The notes below the pieces were generated by a model. The model had not been told where the DNA came from. It saw only the letters and a program-made list of their open reading frames with translations, and made no database searches. The translations under genes and the position numbers were made by a program. From contig OX467090.1 in NCBI GenBank assembly GCA_950106755.1, positions 2,294,001-2,358,000 of the forward strand: a stretch of DNA of 64,000 nt. The letters are read 5' to 3'. The DNA is from Climacium dendroides. Lineage: Eukaryota > Streptophyta > Bryopsida > Hypnales > Climaciaceae. Shown here in pieces: positions 27,194-39,395 of the stretch. How positions within the stretch are numbered: the stretch's first letter is position 1; every line of letters starts with the position of its first letter.

Positions 27194-30100
27194 TGAACGG
27201 AACTGAAGGTATATGCTTTTAAATCTTTTAAATCTTGTGGAATTGTCTAATGGATGTCTTAGCTTCTCAAAGATTAAAACTGACTGTTGACTCTTAGAGG
27301 TCTATCTTTTTTTTATTTATGCTGATTGCTATGCTTTTTCAGTCACTCTATCTTGACTACTTTAAAGTGCATCGGAATGTTGATAAAGTATTCTTTAAGA
27401 ACTCAGTTGTTTGGGAATTTCGTGCAGACTAGCTTTGGTATCTTTTTTTCTCTTTGAATGAAAAGCATATGATACCATTGCATCTGACATTTACTCAAAT
27501 AGAGGGATAATTTAGGCTCTCAAGAACCTAGTTGTATTCCAGGTTGTTACAGATATATGATCAGCTTGTAACTTTCCACTGTAGAGGATTAAGGTTTTGC
27601 GAAGGATTATGGTGTTTTTTAAGTCCGCAGTTGTGAAGGTAATAAAATCGAAATGAAATCGAAAATATTACCGTGGATTTTGTTGAAGTCTGTCGCACGT
27701 TTGTTGGTCCCGACAGAAATGGCTAAGAGGTTCTCTCGTTGTGATTTTCTGTGTTTGAGTTGGAGTGCAATAACCTTAAGTATCTCGTTTATTGTAAAGA
27801 TGGGGTTAGGGTTTTAGAACAGGGCACTGGAGGACCTAATTGCAGTGGCTACTGTGTCATCTTTCAAGAGCCTTTGGATGTTTGAAAACAGATTATTCTG
27901 TTCATTGAATGCCAAATGCCGACAGCTATGACCAAAATTGAGTGAATATGAAAGATTGTGCATTGCAAGAAAGAGCGATATGAATGACTAAACGATTTTG
28001 GCTCAGCAAGTCCAATAGCATGTAATTTGTGCATGGACTGAGCTTGCAGTAGCTGAGATTGTGATCTACTACATGACATTGATGAATTGTCGCTACTCAA
28101 AATTTCAGGAAATCTGGAGGAACGCGCTAGACACAGGGGCGGCATGGGAAGGTCGAGTGGCGGAGCTTTTGATGCTGGGGTAACTTCTGCCTACAGTTCA
28201 AGTGGCAGGATAGAGCCCTTTGCTCCAGATGTAAGTGATCAACCTCGTCGACGGACGATGGACGACCCACCAAGTTATTATGACTCATATTGGGATCGCT
28301 CATATCCCAACAATCAGAGGTCGTGGAGTTCTGAAGAAGATCAGCGGAGGAGGGAGGGGACGCGAGCTGGCTACGGCTTCTTTGCCGTCTTCGCAGTTTT
28401 TGCAGTTTTTTGTAAGTATTATTCTTTCAGCATTTTTGCACGAACGTCTGACCCGCAGGGCCTGCTGCTAATTTGGTTTGCCATTCTGTCTGCATTACAT
28501 TCTACATTGCTCAGTTTTCTTTCAGTGGTGGAGATTTTCCTGTCGTTTTCTGAAGTGGTAAGCTCACAAAGTTGTATCGTAAGTCTAGAGGTGAATTAGT
28601 GATCACACTTATCAAGAAGCGTGATGGATAATCTCTCGCTCTATGAAGAGCTCAGTATCATCTATTTTGATGTCATGCAATGACTGCTTGCAGTGTCGAT
28701 GTGGATGTTATTTGGCCTCTACGGAAGTCAACAGCTCGAGATGGGTATGTTCTACTCACGGGTGGTGAAGGCCAATTCCTTTTTCGTGAAGGAGATAAAG
28801 GTAAGAGCTTTAGTCTCTATCTGCGTCAAGTAGAATTTGTCCTTGGGAACTAATTCAATGCCAGCGGCTACCAGAAGCATCACGAATTCTATGGTGAATC
28901 GTTTATAATCTGCTCCATATTTTTAGGTCATCCGGTCCAAAACATAACTGTCTATTACATAATCTGAGGAGGAACTTTTTATAACGAGATGCAATTGTGA
29001 ACTTGGTATCACATTTGTGTGATTTTTTTATTAATTAAATTACCCACTTGCACTAGGTGGACAGTTAAGTTGAATCTCAGAATTGTTCCTGGTCGCAATT
29101 TATTGGTGGTCTTACATCACTGCTCAAAACTACCATGTTAGTAGTTTGTATGATGCATAGTTAACAATTATGCCAATTTCTGGGTTAAACCAGGTACAAA
29201 ACATCCGGGACAAAGGTCCAGTTGCTTTTTCATTTTCGTCCTGGCCTGAGCTTTCTTCGCCAGTTTCCGAGAAAAAGAAAATTGAGGACATCGTTGTTGA
29301 GCGCAGGTCGCATCAGGTACTACTCTCTTTAAGAGCGGGTTTTTTGGCTGTTTTTTGCTCCTGTTGCTTTGTGACTCAGCATTTTGAACGCATTTTGAAC
29401 GCTTATTATCATGTGCTCTTAAGTGATTGATCTGGATATCTTCATTTTATTTGCAGCGAAACATATATTGGTTGAATAAAGGCTCGAGTATCGAGTTATC
29501 ATGTACCTTGAAGGATTCTGAGGCTGGAACAGACAGCTTGATTGTTGCTATTGTAAAAGGTTCGATTACCTACCCTCTATTTTGTCAATGGTAGTTGCTC
29601 AGGCTCTGACAACACGTGAAAGGTGCATATGCTTGTCGGAGAGATTTGTGTTGCGAACCTTTGTTATTCACAGTGTTTCAAATCATCAGCGCAGTACATT
29701 GAGGTTGGGGACCAGATTTGCTGTTAATTTAATTCGTTTTGCTGACACCTTATGTCCTTGGCCTTGATCATAATGATCGTTCATTTACTTATTTAAATTT
29801 AATAAATCTTCTTTTCTGTATTGATAAGGTATGAGAACCAAGGTTACAGTTATACTCTTGATTCTGCTAAATGCAATTTAATTCTTCTCTGTGTCGAGAT
29901 TTGTTTGCACAAATTTTGGATGCTGCTGTGAAGGAGATAATGTGATGCAATCCCTTATGTAAGTGCAATGCTGATAACAATGTAATGGAATCTCTTATGT
30001 AGGTGAAGATGGATTTCAGGATTGGAAAGGTGACCCTGGAAATCCTAGTTCGGCGTTGAGGTGGAAACGTATAAATGGTGTGTATACGCTCAAGACAAAT

Positions 30101-32289
30101 GCAGAGGCTCTTAGAAAATTAGCTTGAAACGTTTTCTGGTTCAATGGTACTGGTTGTCGGTTCAGGGAACTTTAGACATTGGGATCCTTTTTATCTGAAT
30201 TTCAGTCTTTTAAGTGCATAAACCTATGAATGATTCGGATCTATTGATGCTTTCAAGATGTTCATCACATTGATGTGCAGACAAGGGTTCATTGAGTTTG
30301 AAGGTGGAGGAGGACGATGATTATTGCATCGTTTTTGGCAATCTGAACAACCGCAAGATGACCGTGAGTAATACGTTCCTCTAGTCTTTACTTAAGGATA
30401 ATCTGTAGGATGTTTACAGAGGTCGAAAACAGAGGTCATCGTCATCATCCATTATTTTTTTGAGTGGTTTCTCTGCTTATGCTTTTGACAGCCTATATCT
30501 TAGTTAGATGTCTCAGGTACAAAAGCACATGCTTTTTGGAATGAGTAGAAATATCATAAAAATACAGCATTCAGGAGCATGGGAGTTTTCTATCCAAAAG
30601 TAATTAGCTGTACTTGCGCATGGCTGCAAGTATTTGTGATCATTCCTTAATCCCGTTTTATGACCTACTGGTAGCAAATTATTAAAATAAAATGAATTGG
30701 TTTAGTTTTGTGTACTAGATTTTCTCCTCACAATCCTATTGTTGCTTGTGGTCCAGTTCTCCGTCAATCTGAACTTCCGCTACACACTCTACTCCTCCAA
30801 GAATGCAGATCTTGTTTGTTCTTCTCAGATAGAAGACAACTGTGAGTTTCTTGTCCCTCTTGGACATTCCACCTTCGTGCTGCTCACTTCTCCATTGGTT
30901 AATCAGGTACCTAATCTTCTCCTATGATGATTTTGAACTATCATATATCCTGTTCTCTGATCTCGAGCTCTAATAACGTATAATTCAATGTTCTTGAGCT
31001 TGAACTTTTCACATTAGCTAAAAATGAGTCTTTGTGCCATGGAAGCAAAGCTTTTGATGCCCCAAACTATACAGGGATTGTTTTCAGAAATTGAATGCAT
31101 TGTCTCATGTGAATCTCACTGTACTTGGGGCTGTTGAAATACGTGCAGCTTGGAGTGGATGTTTGGAAGATTAAACTGTCATACGCACCTCGTTGGATCA
31201 CATATATTTTCTTTTGGGGTAAGTTGATATTATATTCTCCTTCGAATGGATTTGTATTTTACTTGATTATTTTCCTTATGAAACAGATGAAACCAACAAT
31301 GAGGGAAACAGCTGTTGGTCGGTGGTGTGGTTTAGTGCTGCCAACCTTAAACATTTCCGTATATATCAGTTTGATACAGGGTTCGTTGATGTAATTCATC
31401 GAAACGTGGATGTTCAACACAAGAAATCCATGTGAGATGAATGTTTAGTTGCAACCCCCATTGCTTAGAGGGTCTACTATCAATGGAGACATTCCCTGGA
31501 AAACAGCTCTTGATATATGGAAATATTAGCTAAACCCATGGGAGAGGATTGAACTGGTGTTCCGAATCCTCACCATTTTTTTTTTGCATCAATTAGGTCT
31601 GGTTGCTGCGGGAGCGCTCTTTACAAGAGCTTTTGAATTAAGGCAAGCCAGCGCCGGAGCTTTCACACCTCTGGAACGTTCTCCTCTAGTGGAAGATACC
31701 ACCTCAACACCATCTGCCCCGGTTGACCCGACTATCCAAGCAGATGGAACCAACATGGAGGGAGCTGTTCCTGAGAATGCTCTTTGCACTATATGCTTGG
31801 ATGCACCGAAGGACAGTTTCTTCGACCCTTGTGGCCATCGTTGCACCTGTTACTCGTGCGGAATGAGGTGATTCTCATTGACCTACCTTGTCTTCGTTTT
31901 CACGCTTCGTACTTATACTGAAACTTCTGTGAATAGCATGCTCTGTAATTGCACTTCTCCTGTATATTCCGCTCGCCAAGAGCGCATTTAGAGGCCGTTT
32001 GTCCTCCTGAGGCAGTGCAAAGAGGGAAGGTTGAGTGTATGCTTCTGAATGTTGGCATCAATCTCCTAAATTCTGCTCACCTTTAGCGATTGGTTTTTCA
32101 TGACCTTTGCTGGGTATCCTGTGCTGTACAGTCTGTTGTACGCAGTGGATTATGCAGCTCGCAATGCTCCCCCATCGAGGCTAATGTTGAGCGGTTGGTG
32201 ACAATTGCAGAATACAAAGAGGCGATTCTAACAGATGTCCGATATGTCGGCAAACCATCCGAACTGTGCGAAGAATTTACGATGCTTAG
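27193..32289 (+). CDS. APD1-4-like membrane-anchored RING E3 ubiquitin ligase, eleven exons
   Basis: Plant APD (aberrant pollen development) proteins are endomembrane RING ligases that pass ubiquitin from E2 to targets. Coding exons are 27193-27208, 28109-28411, 28694-28800, 29194-29316, 29457-29559, 30003-30077, 30281-30363, 30757-30906, 31149-31218, 31597-31867 and 32211-32289. Introns are GT-AG and all phases join, giving 459 residues. Residues about 93-118 form TM1 (GFFAVFAVFAVF core). The APD N-terminal and middle domains follow, with FFVKEIKVQ, IYWLNKGS, VFGNLNNRK, VLLTSP and KLSYAPRWITY. TM2 is about 337-353. The RING is C407, C410, C422, H424, C428, C431, C443 and C446, and the tail ends RRIYDA. 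A shorter alternative start at 28144 would give 442 residues; both are in frame. Length fits the family. The target protein is unknown. Confidence 0.93.
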
Positions 32290-33048
32290 TTTTAGCAGGT
32301 GCTTGTCACTTATATATGTCTGATGCGAAGTCTTTACTGGCAGGTGAAGATTGTGGTAAATTGAGGTTGTAGAGAACAAGGTGGGATAGTGAGTTTGCTC
32401 GCCTGTACATCCTTGTGTATTTGGAGAAGGTGCTAGCCGTAAATCACAGTACAGTCAGATGGTTGTGTTGATTGCCTTGGAGCCAACCCAGGGATGGTCC
32501 CGTCATCGTGAACTCAAGCGGTGTGTTGGGAGCAGTATTATTTGTCTCCTTCATGGAATGAGCATTGTCCATTCAAATGCAGTGCCTGTAGAGGATAATT
32601 GGATGTAGTTTCCATTGCTTATTCAAAGTAAGGAGAGCAGGGTTATTTACACTGAATCTTTGATTGCTCACTCTATAATTGCGCTGCACATTCTCCCGTG
32701 TAACCCGAGATTCTCTCCTGTTGCATGTACTGTTCAAATCCGATTGGAGAACTTTCGCATGTAAAGTGCGTTCGCTCCCCCCGAGGCAATGCAATAGAGG
32801 TTTGACAGAATTTATGGATGTAAGGTGAAAGCACCAGCGATCCCAGAACCCATTTACAGGGATTCGCGGAAAAGCTATACCCATCGCAGCAGAGTAGTCC
32901 CAATAGTCCTCAGTCTTTATTGTGCTGCAGTCTTAAATGTACATCATTAATATTTTGTCAAGGTGAACATGAGTGTCAGACCTTGCAAAACCTCATGAAA
33001 ACTAAAGATGAAGACTAAATTGACAATGGCAAGGATTCTGAGAGGATA
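32290..33048 (+). other. Probable 3' untranslated and flanking region of the APD-like gene
   Basis: This follows the stop at 32287-32289. It is GC-richer than neighbouring intergenic DNA and has no conserved frame on either strand. It ends where minus-strand transposase-like coding sequence begins. No polyadenylation site can be chosen with confidence. Confidence 0.4.
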
Positions 33049-33811
33049 CTAATTTGTTGGCTCTACTTCAAGAATCTCCTTGCCGGCCAACCTTGATAAC
33101 ATTCTTCTAAGAATGAATGGCTTCTTTGTAAGGAAAATTCTGTAAGGAAAAATACTATTGGCCAAACTTTGCACAACAAGGGGTAGGTGCTTTCCAAGTC
33201 TATTTCTATGGTAGGATTTGAGGAATTTGAGATTAGAAAAACACCTCTCATCCTCTACAAATTCAAGTACTAAACAACACCCTATTTCAACAACTTTGAA
33301 GTACTCAGAGATAAACTTACACAAGTGGTGTGACTGTGAGAGTTTATGCCACAATTTGATAACTAGATTGATGTGTAAGGGCTTGCTATAAGCAGCGTCA
33401 CAGCTTGATTTCATAGTCACTTTGAAAAGAGCTTGCTATAAGTCTAATTTAGAAGCGTCAAGCATGGTAGGGGCGGTATGAACCTTGCTACCATCATACA
33501 AAGGATGATTTTTGTTTACAAGTCGAGTTTCACAGTAGAACTCTTTCAAAATAGCCAAGTGGTGTGGAAAAGTGGCCTCAACGCCCTCCTGCCTCTAATA
33601 CTGGGGATAAATTATTTCAAAGGCATCTAGAAGTTCCTGTTGTGGAAATCAGCGATCCAACTCAAAGCATAGTGATTGCACTATGTCTGAATACAGATAA
33701 ACATGACAGAAGTAAAAATGAAGGATATAAAGAAAAGAACATTACTGGCTTGTTGCAAGTTGCAGTTGAAAGCCACAATTGGAAGTCCAACTTATGCTCA
33801 ATGCTTACAAC

Positions 33812-34033
33812 CCCAATTGATAGCTCCAATTCATAGCCCCAATTTATCGAGCAAGTTCATCGACCAAGCTCACAGTCCAACCCATCGAGCAAGTTCAAAA
33901 CACTAGCTTATAGGCCCAGCTCGTCAACTAAGCTCATCGACCAAGTTCATCGGCCAAGTACATAGCCCTAGCTCATCGGCCAAGCATACAACCCTAGCTC
34001 ACAGCTCCAACTCATAGCCCCAACTCATAGAGC
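33812..34033. repeat. Degenerate ~14-15-bp tandem repeat (CTCATCGACCAAG type)
   Basis: Words such as AGCTCATCGACCAAG, TTCATCGGCCAAG, CTCATAGCCCC and CTCACAGTCC follow each other about a dozen times. The array lies between the core and C-terminal blocks of the ZNF862-like pseudogene and interrupts its homology. It is followed at 34050-34180 by an A-rich purine run. Confidence 0.75.
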
Positions 34034-36269
34034 CTAACCTGAATACCAACATTCAAAACCAAAGAAGCAAATGAGAACCAAAAGAATGGAAAATGAAATC
34101 AAATGAAGCAAGGGAAAAAATTGAAAAAAAAATTTAATGGAAAAAGAAAAAAACGAAGAAAAAAATGGAAAATGAAACAAAAGAGACATACTTGAGAATT
34201 GTTGCTCTACATTCTTTTGTACGTGGTGGAATTCCTCCTCTATGACAAAAAGATGCGCACCCGTTACATTGTTATGGCAGTGTACATAGATGTGTGTCAC
34301 TGACAAATCAAAAAACAAGTGAGAGATGCTAGAGTCGCAAGGATGTCCTTGCATTGTAAGATATCAGCTCATTATATCTGTTGAATTTTTCCTTGTTGTA
34401 AGCCATAGAACTATCAATAAAAAGCCTTGCCAGTTCATTCTAGCAGGCTTTCACAACGCTCATGAAATCATACACAAAAATATCCTGAGCCTGAGACAAT
34501 TTGATCAAACAATGCACTGCATTGAGCAACGAAATGAAGCAGGCCAAAGACAATAGAACTTCAATGTCAACAAGTGAGTCAAAATTGTCACCCACTCTAG
34601 CATTAGACCTTTATCCAAGACTGCCAGTTATGTCTACACCCATTTTCACAAGCACAATCATGTATTCCTCCATGATACTTTGTGCTAGACTCCTCATGGA
34701 GATCCAGCGCGTCTCTACATTGCGGACCATCTTTAAGCCCTTAGTTTCCATGAGATTTGCAAGTTTCTGCAGCTCAGTATGACGCTTATTAGGGCGACAA
34801 AAATAAGAATAAATTGATTGGAACACTCCCTCAAGCCAACTGACCATGGGATACTTGGAAAGAGTCTCTACAATAAGATTAATCTTGTAACTCACACAAC
34901 TTGCCCCTAATATAAAGGGAGCCCACTTCTCGCGGATCTGTGTTGTAACTCCTGTTCTCGGATCCTAGAAAGTACTCACCCCATCAATCCCAAAACATAC
35001 AAGTTTAGAAGCAATTTCCTCATGTGTAAGCCCACCCTCATCTAACCTAACTTGCATAATAACCTGTATCAAGTGGTTTGCTGTGCCACCTTCATGAACA
35101 CAAGACAAATGCAACAAGTGAGGCATTCTCTCCTAATTGTCCATTGTGTATACATGAATATCAATCCAACAAGTATTATCTACCACCGTGACCTCATCAC
35201 ACAATAAGAAAACAATGTTTTTCTAAACATACAGTTTTTGCATCTGAACGTCGTATGTGATGTCTTGTCACGTCTAGCTAGACATTCAGAACTTTTGCGT
35301 TATAACAAACGTGCCAAAAACATGGTATATCATGCAAAATGTCGCATATTCAATATCAGATGTCACAAAAAACATTGGTCACATGTCAACTTCTAAGAAC
35401 CCCGTCTATGATGTGGCGTCTAACGTGAGATGCCACGTCAGTGATGACAAAATTGGTTGATGTAGTATCTATAGACGCTAACGTGACATTTTTTTGGAGC
35501 TACTTGAATAGTCTTTCTAAAATTTAATGATGTTTTTTGAGACATCAATGTGAACGTTGTCATGATGTGAACCATCTACTATTTGAATTAGACATCTTGT
35601 TAGTTGAAAAATTAGTTGTTAGTATTGTGTGTTGTGAGTTGCTAGTCGTGGGGTATGTAAGTGTTAAGAGCCTTAGTCTTGACTATGTTGTTGCCGGTTG
35701 ACAACCAGTTGTTAATAGTTGATACTACGATAGTGGAGTTAGGATTAGGGTTAGCTGGCGGCTAGCTGTCGGGGTTTGTGGTGGCTACTAAAGGCAAGGG
35801 CTGATCCTTTGCTCTCTCTCTTTTTTTCTTGTCTCTTGAAGGGTTGGAGGAGGTGGAGGTACTTGAGTGAGTGAGTTGTGTTGTTGTTATGAGAGGTTTA
35901 TTTGAAATAAAGTATTGATTTGGGGAGCTTTTGTGTAACATTTTGCAAGAATATTGGTTGAGTGTTATATTTTGGATCTGGGCTTTTGAAGAGTTGATAC
36001 ATAATTGTGCCAAGTTTCAAATCTAAATCTACTATGGAGAAAAAGTTATGAGGCGTTGAAGTGGAGGTGTTTGGATTTCAAGGCAGCCAAGGAGGTTATA
36101 TTGAGGAGCGTCATTCTTATTGGATTTTTGTGATATGAACGTGAAACTTAGAGGGTACTCTTATTATCTTATCTTCTACTTTTTACCAAAAATTTAGCTT
36201 CAATGGACTTAAGATCTAGGAATTATGTACAAAATACAACCGGGGTGTGGAGGCAGTGAAGGTTTAGAA

Positions 36270-36810
36270 AATCAGTATTGAGGTAATGTCCACCAAAGTT
36301 GAACAGTATCTTGGATTGAGTTGAAAGTTGGTATGAGAGTATTTAAGTAGTTTATCTACAATGTGGCAAAGTTTCAAGTCATTTGGAAGTTATGTACAAT
36401 AGTTATAGTAGATCAAAGTTAGGTATGAGAGTTTAAGGAAATTTGATAAGAGTTAGGAATTCAGTATTGGGGTAATGTCCACCAAAGTTGGAAATTATCT
36501 TAGATTGAGTTGAAATTTGTTATAGAAGTATTTAAGTAGATGATCTATAATGTGGCAAAGTTTCAAATCATTTAGAACTATTTTCCAATAGTTATGGTAG
36601 ATCAAAGTTAGGTATGAGAGTTTAGGGAAATTTGATAAGGGTTAGGAAGTCAGTATTGGGGTAATGTTCACCAAAGTTGAACAGTATCTTGGATTGACTT
36701 GAAATTTGTTATGGGAGTATTTAAGTAGTTGATCTATAACGTGGCAGAGTTTCAAGTCATTTGGAACTACTGTCCAATAGTTATGCTAGATCAAAGCTAG
36801 ATATGGCAAT
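36270..36810. repeat. 190-bp tandem repeat, three copies
   Basis: The block TCAGTATTG(A/G)GGTAATGT begins at 36271, 36461 and 36651. Each copy continues with CACCAAAGTTG, TTGGATTGA, ATTTAAGTAG, TGGCA(A/G)AGTTTCAA and AATAGTTAT in the same order. The exact 190-bp spacing shows a true tandem array inside the CACTA element. Confidence 0.9.
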
Positions 36811-37013
36811 TTCTAGATTATTGAAGGAATTATAGGATAGGGATTTGGGAATATAGGGACCTTGAAGGTAGGGTTATGATTATTTAGGGTGTTAGGGAGA
36901 TTATTGATGTATACAAAGCACTTTCACAGCAAAAGCTCAGTGCTATTCTGAACCTAATTACAAAACCTTGTGACAACGTCTGAATGTCTTGAATAACATT
37001 AGGTGAAACAACA

Positions 37014-37190
37014 TACAAAATGTGCCATACAAAATATAATATATACAATACATCATACAAAATTCACCATATAAAATATAATCTATACAATATGCCATAC
37101 AAATTATAGTATATGCAATATACCATACAAAATATAATATATACAATATGTCATACAAAATATAGTATATAAAATATGCCATACACTTGT
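37014..37190. repeat. AT-rich tandem repeat (CCATACAAAATATAATATA units)
   Basis: Words CCATACAAAATATAAT and CATACAAAATATAGTATA recur about five times at roughly 30-37-bp spacing. In the minus direction this makes a Tyr/Leu/Ile-rich frame with YILYG words, which I treat as a by-product of the repeat and not a gene. Confidence 0.85.
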
Positions 37191-39224
37191 ACACAATACA
37201 TTGTATTTATCAAGTATATTGAATGGCTTGAAAATCCACTTATCAATTGATGAGAAGACAAGCCTTTTATACTAGTGGGGTATAGGAGGCATGACAAACA
37301 ATATGGGATATACAAAATTAAAATATGAGCAACAACATAAATACACTGATGTTTGAAATGATGTTTTAAAAAACATCTACATGTCTTAGTTATGTTTTTT
37401 TCGACGTCATTGTAAACATTCAAAAGAACATCTGTAGTATGGAATTAGACATTCACATCAATGTTGTTTTAAACATTTGCTTCAACAATTTTTAAATTTT
37501 CTACAAATCTTATTTGTTGTCTATGATGTCATGATGAACATTTGCATGTCATTTCCAACATATATGGGGATGTCTCCTTGAACATTTAATTGATAAAGTC
37601 ACATTTATTAAATCAAGGTTGTTTGCAACATTTACTTCAATATAGTATGACACAACAATACATCCAAAATGGAATTCCAATTAGTTTAATTTAAAATTTC
37701 AATTTTCAATTTTACTAGTTTAATTTCACACCACATAGATGATGCATTCTAAGTTTAGTACTTTTAACAATTGTTCCTTCAAAGAACAAATGTATTTTCG
37801 GGCATGTACTTATGGGTTGAAGTATTGTTGTAATTTTTTGAATTTTTTTTTGAAGATAGAAAAATTGACTAGCTTCATGGGAATATAATTTTTTTTCATA
37901 ATCGGCGCTTGGGAACTAAAGTTATGACCACATAAGCTCAAAATAGAGGACAGGGGGTATTCCAGATAGCGAAAAGATATTGAAAAATTTTGAATTTTTT
38001 TTTTTGAATTTTTTTTTTGTATATTATATTTTTGTCTATCTAGAAAGCTTTGATTCATTTCAGTGGATTTGTTATGAGAAAGTTATGGACATTTTTGTAT
38101 TTTGGGCAATTATAGCATTTTCTTAAGAAAAATAACTTGTTGGATGCATTTTTTTTATTTTTTAATGCAATTTTTACAATTTTTTCAAAATAAAAATTCC
38201 ACATGGTTTAGTTTACTTGCCAAAATAATCTTACTATTGGAATTAGTGCATTTTAATTCCATCTAAAATATATTAATATTTTAGATTTTCCTTCTATCTC
38301 ATACCTATTTCTACTTCATAATTTTCTTAAGAATGAAATTAAAGTTTTTTTTATTTTTTAAATTTTTTCCTAGACTCTCAACTCAATTTTCTACTATAAA
38401 TATTTGAATCTCAAAACTCTATAGTGCAAAAATTTTAAGTTAAAAATGTTCAAAGTCAAAAAATCTAATCCCTCAATGTGCTGAAAAACTTGTTTTTTCC
38501 ACTTTAAATCTATGCAGTCAAAAATTCTGAAATTTTTTCTACAATTTTTTCTACTTATTAGGTGTAAGATCCTATGGTTAGATGTGAAAAAAATTAAATT
38601 TTTTTTTACTCTTTGCTACATAAATGGCAATTTTCAATGTTTTCTGGCAGAAAAAAGACCTTGGTCCTTTAAGGGTTAAGATGTCAAATATCTCAAAGTC
38701 CAAGAACACTAGAAAATCACCCCACATTAGGTATGAATGATTTAAAAATAACAAGTTAAGAAGGTGAAATAGTAATAAAAATTATTAAAATTTGATGCAA
38801 AATTTATGATTTTAAATTAGTAAAATTTAGAATTTAAATCTTAAATTAAAAATAAATATTTTCATATATTATAATATTGATATGATTTTATAAACCTTTT
38901 TTCATAACAAATCCATTCATCTAATTTATATAAATTTGTTATATAAATTAAATCTATATAGTTTATAACATTTTGAAAATAAATTTTTATAAAATAAATT
39001 TATAAAGAAGACATCAAAGAAGACGCCTACAATTGCTTTCACAACGTTTGCACGTCCAGTCAAATGTCATGAAAAGCACAGTGGATAGCATGTGGTTTAA
39101 AGTTACATTCGTAAGAAGTAAAAAATATTAACGCTAGAAGTGATGTTCCTGGAAATGTAAGGGTGTCTTGTATAATGTCCACAAAAATATTCAAGGTTGG
39201 AACATGGACTGATTGGGTATGATG

Positions 39225-39395
39225 ATTTGACATGCCACGTCACATCACATAATTTCCATGTTAGTATTCCATGTCAGATGCCATGTCAACATTCCATGTT
39301 CACATCACATAATTTCCATGTTAGCATTCCATGTCAGATGCCATGTCAACATTCCATGTCCACGTCACATAATTTCCATGTCATCATGCCATGTC
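39225..39395. repeat. 60-bp subterminal repeat, about three copies
   Basis: CAC(A/G)TCACATAATTTCCATG starts at 39241, 39301 and 39361, an exact 60-bp period. Each unit also contains several CCATGTCA words. It lies about 250-400 bp inside the right end of the CACTA element, where CACTA transposons carry transposase-binding subterminal repeats. Confidence 0.9.

Noticed and set aside
33564..33906. Plus-strand frames opposite the ZNF862-like pseudogene gap
   Set aside because: No conserved motif, and the downstream half is the 14-15-bp tandem repeat.
36958..37194. Tyr/Ile/Leu-rich minus-strand frame with YILYG repeats
   Set aside because: It follows the AT-rich tandem repeat unit exactly, and composition explains it.
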